Below, piece after piece: positions 11,661 through 22,031 of a DNA stretch of 64,000 nt. The notes beneath the pieces were generated by a model, which was not told the DNA's origin, did no database searches, and saw only the letters and a list, made by a program, of their open reading frames with translations. Every line of letters starts with the position of its first letter. The stretch's first letter is position 1. The translations under genes were made by a program, and so were the position numbers. The stretch spans positions 94,096,756 through 94,160,755 of the forward strand of contig CM060731.1 in the NCBI GenBank assembly GCA_030704615.1, written 5' to 3'. Source of the stretch: Takakia lepidozioides (Eukaryota; Streptophyta; Takakiopsida; Takakiales; Takakiaceae).

Positions 11661-14454
11661 ATGCAGCAGACCGTGTAGCAGACCGTGCAGCAGACCGATG
11701 AATCCAGCCAGCAGATTGCCCCTCAGCAGACTGTGCAGCACACTGGCGAACCCACTCAGCAGATGGCCGAGCAGACTATCCAGGAGACTAACAGCCAGTC
11801 TGTTCCCTGGATTGTGCAACAGACTCGGATGCACTGGCCTCATCGGGACCCTGTGGACGAATTTCTGCTGAGTTCCCAACAACATGTTTTTGGATCTGCC
11901 AGTATGAGTGTTTTGACCGAGTCCACTTTTCCCCCAGGCACATTCACTGACGACATCATCAGGTCACCGGTAAAGCATTCTTATCCAGCTCCCCATGGCC
12001 TGCCTTCTATGACCTTCCAGGTTAGTTCCGTTTTCGTGCGCTCAGTGACGAAAGCCATAGTTGAGTCTTACGTGATGACCGAACTCAATCTGGAACGCAA
12101 AACCGTATCATAGATCTTACAGAAGAGTCTGAGGAAGAAATTGCCGGTGGGTCTTCCATACATGTTCTTGATGTTTCCCAAGTCCATGGAGATCCAAACA
12201 CCCAGCCGGCTGTCCACCAGACTGACCAGCACACTGAACAGTTGACACATGGAAGGACTACCGAGCAACCTGTGGCGGGGCAGCATACTGTCTTCATTGA
12301 TGAGCAGACTGAACCGCAGACTAACCAGCAGACTGCACAGGTCACAGATGGAAGGACTGATCAGGATGGCTCGGAGCGGCAGACTGCACAGCTCAGCTCT
12401 GACTGCACAGTTCAGATTGCACGGCCTGACCAGCACACTGCACACTTCACAGAGGGAAGGACTGACGACCAACCTGCCACCGAGCACATTGCCCACATTG
12501 AGGAAGAGAGTGAATCGCAGAGTTGCCAGCAGACTACACAGTTCACAGACAAAAGGACTGACGAAGAACCGGCGGCCGAGCAGACTGCCCACATTGAGCG
12601 ACAGACTGAACATGCTGGCAGGCACACTGACAAAGAACCACATGCGGTGCAGATACCGTCTGGTATAGCGCTGGATTACATGGAGTCTGCTCCCTCATCC
12701 CTTGGGCAGGCTGTGCCATTTCCTCAGCACTGTTCTTTATGTTTTAGCACATTGTGAAATTGGGCTAATTTGACATTTTGCTTGGTATCCTCACAGGATG
12801 TTCGTCCCTCCGTCGGTAGACTGTCTACTTCTGAGGACATGACATCTTCTGCCCATGCTGCAAACGTGGGATCAACAACCAAGAAAGGTGTGGGGGTGAG
12901 CACGCCCCCCAATGCGCGGGTCAGTTCTATGCATGCGACCCACAAAGCTGCAAAGACAAGTGTAAACAAACCTGCTGACCAACCTCTGTTGCGAAGTAGG
13001 GCGGCAGCACTGCGTTTGTCTGCTCTATCCAGCCCGCCTACAGCTATCCCTGCTTCCCAGGGGAGAGGCAAAGCCAAGAAGCGGACTGTCGTGGACCATG
13101 CTGAAGAGGTCGAGGAGGGTCCGAGTACCAAGAGTCCGGCGAAGAAAAAGTCTGGCGTCTTTATGAACAAGAACAACAAGCTGGCCTTGGACATGGACAA
13201 AGATGTGGGTCGTTTCCTGGAGCAGCATAGGTGAGTACTGTGCTCAGTCTCCTCGTCTGTCTTTGTTGTTAAGTGCTTTGCGCTCTGTTGTGGTCAGTCT
13301 GCACGCTGGTCACTCTGCTGCTGGTTTCATCATTGTCTGTTGTGGTTAGTCTTGTCAGTCTGATGAATTGTTCAGCCTGTAGAGTGTTTGGTACCATATA
13401 TGACGTCAGTTTGTTCAGTACATGAGGCTTCCCGAAGGATGGTCTGCTCTATGCAGGATGGGTGCTCGGTTTGGCGAAGCACATGCTTTGCACGTGAAGG
13501 CGGGTAATTCCATGCTGATGTTTTTTGAAGGGGACCCACGGTTTGAATGCGGACTGTCGCCGGATGACATAAAGGCGGTCCAGAAGGTTGAGTCGGAGTG
13601 CACAGATAGACTCCTGGAGCTGTGGTGTCGATTCTATGAGAAGTTGGTTGAGGCTGCGTTCACCAACACTATTGCTGTTCTTCCAACGTCGACGTGGACG
13701 GTGTTGAAGTCATTGGGGGTGGGGCAACATGAAAGCCTTCTGGAGGTCTTGAAAGGTTGCCTCAGCACTGAACGACTGGGCAAGGACTTGAAAGAGTGCG
13801 ATTTCATTTTGGTGCCAATTGGGGACGAGTAAGAACTCTTCTGAGTCTGCTGAGACTGTCTCCTGAGTCATAGTCTGGTTTCGCAGTGTCGTCTTGACTC
13901 TGAGCGATTAAGTTGACCTCTGTATTTGTGCAGTGGACTGGGTTTGAAGATTGAGTCTGCTGAGTGTCAGTCTGCTGAGTCTGCCCATCATGATTGTGCA
14001 ATGACGCCATGTTGTTTGATACCATTGCAGGAGGCACTGGAGTGTTTGTATCATCGACCTCCGCAAGGGCTGTTACATTCACCTGAACTCTATCAGGGAC
14101 TTGCATAAATGTCCATTTGTTCTAGGGTGGATTCAGAAGCTTCATGCTGAGTGCTTAGGGTACTCGATGGACTCACCATAGTGGCATGAGATTGTCCAAG
14201 CGTTTCAGTTCCACGCGTCTGATGTGCCCCAGCAACCATTCAGCTGGGAGTGTGGCTTTTACGTCATGTCATTCATTCAAGTGTTTTATGAGTGGGTAAA
14301 AGTCAGAGAAAATGTCTCCAAGACTGCAAAGCCAGAGAGAGGAACACCTTTCACGAAGGACTGGTTTACTTTCAAGTTTGCACTTGGGCAGCGAATGCAG
14401 TGTGCCCAGTATATCGTGCGGGGGTTGGACAATGTAGAGAAACTGCTCTCATGA
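11661..14454 (+). pseudogene. ULP1/C48-like cysteine protease gene of the MULE
   Basis: A low-complexity Q/T-rich N-terminus (QQTDESSQQIA units; TAG at 11676) is followed by exons at about 12065-12740 and 12797-13230 (basic, GRGKAKKRTV). The protease core is in two exons, 13419-13828 and 14031-14454; the junction is in frame. Visible motifs are the strand before the catalytic His (CDFILVPIGDERHWSVCIIDL), an oxyanion Gln (VPQQPF) and the Cys nucleophile in SWECGFYVM. ULP1 enzymes cleave SUMO-like modifiers. The usual Asp after the His strand is Asn here (YIHLNS), and a TAG at 14179 interrupts the core, so this copy should be inactive. ULP-like cargo is typical of Kaonashi-type MULEs. Confidence 0.75.
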
Positions 14455-14822
14455 GTATGATGTACTTGTCCTGTGAAGTCTATGTACCGAAATAAAAAAT
14501 GCGAGTCTTTTCGCTTACTATTCCAGTGGTGATGAGCACTTTTGTGTACTGTGGATGCTGGCATGTTTTGTAATGTTGTCACTAAACTCAATGGACACAA
14601 TGGTGTCAATTTTTCCATGCACTGTGCACCCGAGTCTGCTGAGCTTGAATGTGCGAGCAGTACGCTGCCGAGGCTAGGACTGCTGGGTCTGGTACCTAGT
14701 CTAGGAGGCACCATGTCCATGAGTCCGCTGGGACGCTGGATTGGCATAAGTTGTAGGGATGAGGTGGAAGTGTGGTGAGCAGACTTTTGGAGTGGGCAGC
14801 AGACTGACCAGCAGACTGGCTT
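14455..14822. other. MULE interior between ULP1-like gene and gypsy insertion
   Basis: No gene. It holds a few GAGTCTGCTG/GCAGACTG units (about 14630-14820). The last five bases, GGCTT at 14818-14822, form the left target duplication of the gypsy element. Confidence 0.6.
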
Positions 14823-15551
14823 TGTCGCGGCCCTTTGCCTTGAGGGCAGGGGGGGGGTCGGGACACAAGAGGGGCTGCCCCTATGGTGGGGGCAGTAGCA
14901 GCGATAGGTACGGGGGCTGAAGCACCCTTGAGTGCCCAAGGCACTCAAGGAGGCGGAGGCGCTCACTAGGTGGAGCCCCGCACACCGGGTTGCGGTGGGG
15001 GTGGCTCCACAAGGGGTGGTGGTAGCTTAGCGGGACTTAGTGGGGGTGGCATAGGACTCACCATGGGGTGGAGACCTCGAGGTGGGAGTCGTGGGGAGTC
15101 TTGGGACTCATCACGGTCCATTGGGGCCGCGGTGAGTGGGCCAAGACTCACCGCGACTCACCACCGAGAATCGAGGGTCTTCGTGGTGGTTCGCCATAAA
15201 ATGGCATGGCTGGTTGTGAAACCCCCGCGGACAGCTACAGAAGTATATATAGGGAGTAGTAACCCCGAGAACGGTGCAAGCCCGTTGGTGACCAAAAACT
15301 AGTGAGTAAGCGAGCGAGCTGGAAAGCGACCAAATAGTGGGGAGCTGTTCCGGATTGCCAACTACCAAAGGGAATTCCCGCTGGTTCCAATCGGTGGAGG
15401 GTTCTTTGGGAGAACAAAGGGGGGACCGTTATGCCCCGGTGAGCAGCCGAAGCTCCAAGTTGGCCCGGCGGCCAGGTTGGGAGTCAGGCGCGCGCATCAA
15501 AGCGAGTAACTATGACTTGAAGGGGAGCTTACCGAAGTGAGGGGCGCGACA
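14823..15551 (+). repeat. 5' LTR of the gypsy element
   Basis: 729 bp, starting TGTCGCGG and ending GCGCGACA, so the ends are inverted as well as TG...CA. A TATA-like TATATATA lies at 15244-15251 and probably drives transcription from just downstream. Confidence 0.95.
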
Positions 15552-15553
15552 CT

Positions 15554-15565
15554 TGGTATCAGAGC
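15554..15565 (+). other. Primer binding site
   Basis: TGGTATCAGAGC begins two bases after the 5' LTR. It matches the 3' end of initiator methionine tRNA, the common primer of plant gypsy and copia elements. Confidence 0.9.
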
Positions 15566-15606
15566 TTAGAGTTCAGTACGCGATCGTCCTTGGGATTGGC
15601 CTCATA

Positions 15607-16116
15607 ATGGGGTCGGGCAAGCCGAAGCGAAAGCGAAACGGCCCAAAAGACGATGATCTTGGTGAGCCCGATGGGGGCGACGTGTCACCGAGGCGACCGT
15701 TTGAGGAAGCGATGCATGTTTCCAAAAACGAGGCCGCTCAAGAGCGGGAGGAATCCGAGGAGTCGGAGCCCGAGGAATCCTTGAGAGTTCCGACAAACCA
15801 AGAGATGCCTCCCATGCCGGCAGCCTTTTGGGAAGGGTTGTTGGTGCAGTTTGGCGGGACGTTGAAAGACGTGTTGAAGGCGGCTAATGCCACTTCCACT
15901 AAGGCAAAGTTTAAGGAACCCGGCACCTTCGAGGGCGTCCGAAATCGGAAGGCACTCAACACCTGGCTCCTGGAGCTAGAGCAGTACTTCCGGGCGGCCA
16001 AGTTGAGTGACGAGGATCGGGTGGAAGTGGCTCCCACCTATGTGAGGGGCTATGCTCAACAATGGTGGCAGAAACGCCTTCACGACCGAGGCCCAAGCCC
16101 GGAAACCTTGAACTAG
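15607..16116 (+). pseudogene. gag, N-terminal part, ended by a TAG
   Basis: ATG at 15607 opens MGSGKPKRKRNGPK, a basic start, then acidic linker and the capsid-like retrotransposon gag region (NTWLLELEQYFRAAKL, YAQQWWQKRL). The TAG at 16114-16116 interrupts a frame that continues in phase at 16132 with more gag. TGG-to-TAG or CAG-to-TAG would explain it. Gag forms the cytoplasmic particle that packages element RNA. Confidence 0.85.
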
Positions 16117-16131
16117 AGTGGGTTCAAGGAA

Positions 16132-18024
16132 TTGATGAAGAGACAGTTTGTGCCCCTCAACGCATCCTGGCTTGCCCGGGACAAGATGAGGAATTTGAAG
16201 CAAACAGATGACATTCGGGGGTATGTCCAGGCTTTCAATGTGCTGTTGTTCGAAGTCGCGGACATGGCAGAACCAGAAATGGTCTTCAACTTTGTGGCGG
16301 GGCTGGCCCCATGGGCCAGGCGGAAGTTGGAGGAGAAGCCACCCAAGACTTTGAACGAGGCAATTGAGAGGGCTGAATGTTTCTCGGATGTCCCTAGGGG
16401 TGAGAGACAAGGCCGTATGGAGCTGAACCACAAGAAGACCCGGCGGGAAGGTGACTCCTTCCGACCGGAAAAGAAGTGGGATAGGCCACGCGGCGACAAT
16501 GGCACGTGGAAATCGAAGGGAGGGCCTTCACACGTCAAGGCCGCACCCGGTGCTTTGAAAGGAAAAGCGGGTGGAGCGGCTTATGGCGGACAGAAGGCGA
16601 CCTTTGATGGAGTGTGTTTCAATTGCGGGGAGCCCGGGCACATGGCCAAGAAGTGCACAAAACCTCGTCAATTGAACATGACTCGGGCAACCACAGAGCT
16701 GTCGGAAGATACCATCAGTCGCTTGGTGGAAGCGGTGGTTGCCAGGACTTGCAAGGTAGGCAACTATTCTTGTGAGTTGTATCAGGAAACTGGCGCCCTG
16801 CGTAAAGGGAGTCAGTTATTGTTCGTGGAAGGGATAATATCCGGAACTAACGTGTCGTTGTTGGTGGACACAGGAGCGTCGCACTCCTTCATGACGCCGG
16901 CGACGGCGCGAAAGTTGGGACTCCCGACAAGTGACGTGGGGGCCTCTATTGAGGTGCGTTCTGCCAAAGGAGAACCACAGTTGGCGACAAGGTTGGCGTT
17001 TGATGTTCCTCTTCAACTGGGGAGTTGGGAGGGACGTGAGAACTTCACCATCTGCGAGATCGAAGGAGTGGATCTCATTTTGGGGATGACCTTTTTGAGC
17101 AAATCCGGAGCGGTCATAGATGGCCGCAAGAGAGTGGTCACGCTGCCATGTGGGAATGGTGGCGAGGTTTTAAGAGTGTCGGAAACGCCCAAATCCGTGG
17201 GAGGGCGAATAAACCTTCTGTCAGCAAGGGAGTGGGCCGTGGAGGAGGCACACGAGCCCCAGTTTTTGCTTTACATTAGAGAAGTGAAGGGAGAAGGCGA
17301 TGGGGAGCCGAGCCCAGATTGGATCAAGGGGATCTTGGAGAAATACCAGGATGTGATGCCGGAGGATTTACCAAGCGGCTTGCCACCGCGAAGAGGAGTT
17401 GACCACAAGATTGAGGTGATACCGGGATCGGAACCGCCTGCCAAGGCACCCTACCGGTTGAGCCACAGGGAGTTGGTCGAGCTGAAGACTCAGCTCAAGG
17501 ATCTAATGTCAAAGGGGTACATCCGACCGAGTAAGTCACCTTACGGAGCCCCGGTGCTATTTGCAGACAAGAAGGATGGGACGCTGCGGATGTGTGTCGA
17601 TTACAGGGCTCTGAATAAGGTGACTATCAAAAACCGGTACCCTTTGCCAAGGATCGACGACCTCTTCGATCGGTTGGCAGGAGCGAAGTATTTCAGCCGG
17701 ATCGACTTGCGCTCCGGCTATCACCAAATTCGGGTGGCGGAAGGAGATGAGGAGAAGACCGCGTGCAGGACAAGGTATGGTTCATATGAGTTCTTGGTGA
17801 TGCCTTTTGGGTTCACCAATGCACCTGCGACCTTTAGCACGCTGATGAACAGCCTTTTCCAGGAGTGGATGGATGACTTTGTGATCGTGTACATCGACGA
17901 CATCTTGGTGTACTCGAAAACAAAGGAGGAGCACTTGGAGTACCTCAAAAGGGTGTTCCAAAAGTTGCGGGAAGGGAAGCTGTACGCCAAAGCTTCAAAG
18001 TGCGCTGTCAGACCTTCTGTGTAA
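16132..18024 (+). pseudogene. gag C-terminus, protease and reverse transcriptase
   Basis: In order: rest of gag, a CCHC zinc knuckle ([14 protein letters not shown], about 16615-16660), the aspartic protease site [10 protein letters not shown] (about 16861), then RT with the [19 protein letters not shown] block and the catalytic YIDDILVYS (about 17889). The RT ends abruptly after the AKASKC block. About 70 residues of connection domain are missing, the frame shifts, and a TAA follows at 18022. The protease matures the polyprotein and RT copies the RNA. Loss of the connector would disable the enzyme. Confidence 0.93.
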
Positions 18025-18061
18025 ATCTAAAGTCTGGGCATAGAACACCTTTTGTGGCCAA

Positions 18062-18430
18062 GCTTTTGTTGAATTGAAACAGCGGATGGCAGAAGCTCCA
18101 GTCTTGAAAATCCCGGAGTTCGATCGTCCGTTTGAGATACATACAGATGCGTCGGACTTTCCGATTGGTGGTGTGCTGATGCAAGATGGACGTCCAGTGG
18201 CTTACGAAAGTAAGAAACTGAATGAAGTGGAGCGACGGTGGCTGACGCACGAGAAAGAGATGAAGGTGGTGGTGCACTGTCTTGAGCTCTGGCGCCACTA
18301 TGTTGGTTCCAACCCAGTGAAGGTGTTCACGGACAATGTCACGGTGAAGTATTTTGCCACGCAGCCCAAGTTGTCCCCAAAACAACTTAGGTGGCAAGAT
18401 ACTTTGGCGGTGTTCGACGTGGATATCTAG
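18062..18430 (+). pseudogene. RNase H domain of gypsy pol
   Basis: The frame resumes at the AFVELKQRMAEAPVL block. RNase H motifs follow: EIHTDASDFPIGGVL with the first catalytic Asp, then YESKKLNEVERRW, HCLELWRHY and VFTDNVTVKYF. It ends at a TAG (18428-18430) inside the DVDI-YKLGQDN block, where the family normally continues with a glutamine-type residue. The domain removes RNA from the RNA-DNA hybrid. Confidence 0.9.
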
Positions 18431-18439
18431 TACAAACTG

Positions 18440-19966
18440 GGACAAGACAACGTGGTGGCCGATGCTTTAAGTAGAAAGCAGCAGCTCTTGTTGGTGTACA
18501 AGGGCGAGACGGCGCTCCAAAGGAAGATCCGGAAGGCTTGCCGGAAGGATGAGCTGGCGAAGTCCGTGATGCAGGACTTGAGGATGGGGGTTAAATCGCA
18601 GGTCCACTTGCAAAATGGACTGCTCCGGTATAAGCAAAAACGTCTCTACATGCCGAAGGGAGGGATCAGAGATAGCCTCTTGAGAAAATGCCATGATAGC
18701 CCGCTTGCGGGCCACGGCGGAGCCAAGCGCACTGCGGCACTCTTGAAGAAAGAGTATTTCTGGCCCAAACTGAGGGAGGAGGCAGAGGAGTATGTCAAGA
18801 CATGCACCACATGCCAACAAAACCGGAGCGAGTACAAAAAGCAAGCGGGGCTGTTACAACCCTTGCCGATTCCAGAGGGGACTTGGGAAAGCGTCTCGAT
18901 GGATTTCATGACTGCTATGCCGCTGTCAAAAGGATTCGATGCAATCATGGTGGTGGTAGATAGGTTCAGTAAAATGGGCCATTTCATCCCCACCAAGGAG
19001 ACGGCAACGGCGCAGGAGACAGGGCGACTTTACTTCGCCCACGTCTTAAAGCATCATGGAGTCCCGAAGGATATTGTCTCGGACCGCGATCCAAAGTTTA
19101 CGAGTAAATTCTGGAGAGCACTTTGGAAGAAGATGGGGACGAGGCTGAAGATGAGCACCGCCTTCCGACCTACGACCGATGGCCAAACAGAAAGGGTGAA
19201 TTCCGTAGTGAAGCAGATCTTGCGGAATTACGTGTCGGCAGACCAAACAGACTGGGTGGAACACTTAGACGCGGCAGAGTTCTGTTATAATAACACAGAA
19301 CACTCCGCAACGGGAGTTTCCCCTTTCGTATTGGTCTATGGAAAAGCACCTCTGGTGCCGACAAGTTGGGCCGCCCAGGACGTTGAGGAACCGGCAGTAG
19401 CGGCAGTACTGGAAGAACGCGAGCGTTTGTTGAAGCTCGCAAAGTACAACATTGCCAAAGCTAGGAAACGGTATGAAAGGCAGGCGAATCGGAAGCGGAG
19501 GGAAGTAATTTTTGAGGTAGGCACAGAGGTCTGGTTGAACATCAAGAATTTCCGACTACCTCCGGAAGTGAGTCCGAAGTTCGTACCTCCGTATGCGGGA
19601 TCCTTTTGCATTCGGAAGGTTATGAATGAGGATGTGTATGAATTGGAGCTGCCGGAAAATAGCAAGGTGCACCCAGTATTCCATGTCTCCCTTTTGAAAC
19701 CTTATTTCAAAGATGAAGCGCGTCCGAATCGGCATCAAGTGTTGCGTCCGCCACCTATGCTGTTGGATCATCAAAATGAACCTGAGTACGAGGTGGAGGC
19801 AATACTTAAGTCGAGGAGGTTCAGGAACCGAGAAACGGAGTATCTTGTCAAATGGAAGGGCTATCATCATGTGGAGGCATCTTGGGTGCGTGCCTCAGAA
19901 ATGGGAAACGCATCCGAGGCAGTTGCAGCTTTCGAAGGGCGACCTCAAAAGCGGAAGAAGCGTTGA
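18440..19966 (+). pseudogene. Integrase with C-terminal chromodomain
   Basis: Starting from NVVADALSRK, it contains an HHCC zinc-binding region (ending CTTCQQNRSEYKK), the D,D,E core (SMDFMTAMP at about 18898; VSDRDPKF at about 19078; the Glu follows in the catalytic block after TDGQTERVN) and a GPF/GPY-like region. A chromodomain closes it (EVEAILKSRRFRN...YLVKWKGYHHVEASW, about 19790-19890). In chromoviruses this module is thought to steer integration to particular histone marks. The frame is open to the stop at 19966, so this half is the best preserved part of pol. Because of upstream stops it is not expected to be made. Confidence 0.92.
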
Positions 19967-20843
19967 TGGGGACATCAACCTTGGAGCGTGGGGGAGGAAA
20001 TGCATGCTTAGCCCGGCTTAGCTAGCTTAGGAATCCGATTGCAAAAAACTTGTATTGTACAAAACGTGCTATAAATGAAATGGATTCCAAATGTTGTGCG
20101 TCCTATTTTGTTTGGAATGGTGATGCATGCCTACTTCAAGGCCAAGGAACGATCCTCCCCGAGGATCGAATCGCCTTACTGCAACAACATTGCTTGCGAC
20201 CGCTCATGATGCCGCTTTTGGCATCACCTTGAGCAAGGGTTCCCTGGAACCCTCTTTGACTAGGAAGATAACCTTGAACCAACCGTGCGCCCCAATCACT
20301 ACAATTAGGTCCGCCTTGGAATGCTGGCCTGAGGTACGGGAACACGCCGAAGCCGCACTATGACTTCGTCCCGAGGCTACACGATTATAGTATGTGAACG
20401 GAAGCACGTAGCTTCCGCGTTAGCCCGCACTACAAGGCAACCCCCTCGGTAGCGCAGTTATAGTACGCGCACGCGCCAGGTGCGCACTAGCACGTGAACT
20501 CCCAAAGGAGGCGCAAATTTCCTTGCCCCTTGGATAGGGGTCACCCGATTTCGGCACTACGCAAACACACGATTAACCCAATTTACCTCTCCCACTTTTA
20601 TAAGCTAGCATGCATTCTACACACTGGGAGGAGCTTGAGAGGCTCCACCCTTGGCCGGGACTTGGAGGAAGTCGGCCGAACTAGCTAGTGGAGAGTAGAG
20701 TCAAGTGTGGGGTTTGGTTCTTTGCCATGGGACGCCATGGTATGGAAACAAACTCCTTGATGTGGGATGCCACAACTTGGATGTTCGTTTCTACAAAATG
20801 GACAAGTCGATGAGGACATCGACTCCATGTTGGTAGGGGTGTG
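19967..20843 (+). other. Gypsy 3' untranslated region
   Basis: About 880 bp without a coding frame between integrase and the 3' LTR. It ends in a short purine-rich stretch (GGTAGGGGTG) that is a weak candidate polypurine tract. Confidence 0.6.
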
Positions 20844-21573
20844 TGTCGCGGCCCTTTGCCTTGAGGGCAGGGGGGGGGTCGGGACACAAGAGGGGCTGCC
20901 CCTGTGGTGGGGGCAGTAGCAGCGATAGGTACGGGGGCTGAAGCACCCTTGAGTGCCCAAGGCACTCAAGGAGGCGGAGGCGCTCACTAGGTGGAGCCCC
21001 GCACACCGGGTTGCGGTGGGGGTGGCTCCACAAGGGGTGGTGGTAGCTTAGCGGGACTTAGTGGGGGTGGCATAGGACTCACCATGGGGTGGAGACCTCG
21101 AGGTGGGAGTCGTGGGGAGTCTTGGGACTCATCACGGTCCATTGGGGCCGCGGTGAGTGGGCCAAGACTCACCGCGACTCACCACCGGGAATCGAGGGTC
21201 TTCGTGGTGGTTCGCCATAAAATGGCATGGCTGGTTGTGAAACCCCCGCGGACAGCTACAGAAGTATATATAGGGAGTAGTAACCCCGAGAACGGTGCAA
21301 GCCCGTTGGTGACCAAAAACTAGTGAGTAAGCGAGCGAGCCGGAAAGCGACCAAAGAGTGGGGAGCTGTTCCGGACTGCCAACTACCAAAGGGAATTCCC
21401 GCTGGTTCCAAATCGGTGGAGGGTTCTTTGGGAGAACAAAGGGGGGACCGTTATGCCCCGGTGAGCAGCCGAAGCTCCAAGTTGGCCCGGCGGCCAGGTT
21501 GGGAGTCAGGCGCGCGCATCAAAGCGAGTAACTATGACTTGAAGGGGAGCTTACCGAAGTGAGGTGCGCGACA
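20844..21573 (+). repeat. 3' LTR of the gypsy element
   Basis: 730 bp, differing from the 5' LTR at about six substitutions and one 1-bp indel. The TATA-like sequence is at 21265-21272. The right target duplication GGCTT follows at 21574-21578. Confidence 0.95.
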
Positions 21574-21594
21574 GGCTTACTGGCGCTCGCAGTC

Positions 21595-21745
21595 TGTTGA
21601 CTGTGACTCTGTTGGGAGACTGTGCGTGAGTCCGTTGGGAGACTATGCTTGGGAGACTATGCTTGGGAGACTGTGTGGGAGTCAGTTGGGAGACTAGAGG
21701 AGTCCGTTGAGAGACTGTGCATTAGTCCATTGCGGACTTGTATTT
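21595..21745 (+). repeat. GGGAGACTRTG tandem repeat in the MULE
   Basis: Irregular units such as GTTGGGAGACTGTG and CTTGGGAGACTATG recur about nine times. They belong to the same GACTG-centred vocabulary as the other MULE arrays. Confidence 0.75.
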
Positions 21746-21768
21746 CAGGGACAATGCTACCAGAAGAA

Positions 21769-22031
21769 TTGCAGACTTATATTGTCTTCTTCGTGACACC
21801 TACACGACATGAAACCTTGTCTCTTTTCGAGGAATTGCAGACTTATATTGTCTTCTTCATGACACCTACACGACATGAAACCTTGTCTCTTTTCGAGGAA
21901 TTGCAGACTTATATTGTCTTCTCCGTGACACCTACACGACGTGAAACCTTGTCTCTTTTCGAGTCATTGCAGACTTATATTGTCTTCTTTGTGACATCTA
22001 CACGACCTGAAACCTTGCGAATTTTCGAGTA
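21769..22031 (+). repeat. Four 66-bp tandem repeats at the transposase 3' end
   Basis: The unit starts GAATTGCAGACTTATATTG and is repeated four times. The first three are nearly identical and the fourth diverges. Because 66 is divisible by three, one plus-strand frame stays open over it. The transposase stop codon at 21975 lies inside the last unit, so the array is probably the transposase 3' UTR. Confidence 0.85.

Larger units (their letters stand above)
14823..21573 (+). mobile_element. Nested Ty3/gypsy chromovirus-type LTR retrotransposon
   Basis: The 6751-bp element has LTRs at 14823-15551 and 20844-21573 (TGTCGCGG...GCGCGACA) and a 5-bp target duplication GGCTT (14818-14822 and 21574-21578). 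Its primer site lies near the 5' LTR. Gene order is gag, protease, RT, RNase H, integrase, chromodomain, typical of plant chromoviruses. The two LTRs differ at about seven positions in 730, so insertion was recent. The coding region is nevertheless broken by two TAG stops and a deletion between RT and RNase H, so this copy is not autonomous. Confidence 0.95.

Noticed and set aside
16114-18430. Use of TAG as a sense codon (alternative code or suppression) in the retroelements
   Set aside because: The SPOT1-like gene and other ORFs do not use TAG as sense, TGA stops occur as well, and other lesions (deletions, frameshifts) accompany the TAGs. Decay is simpler.
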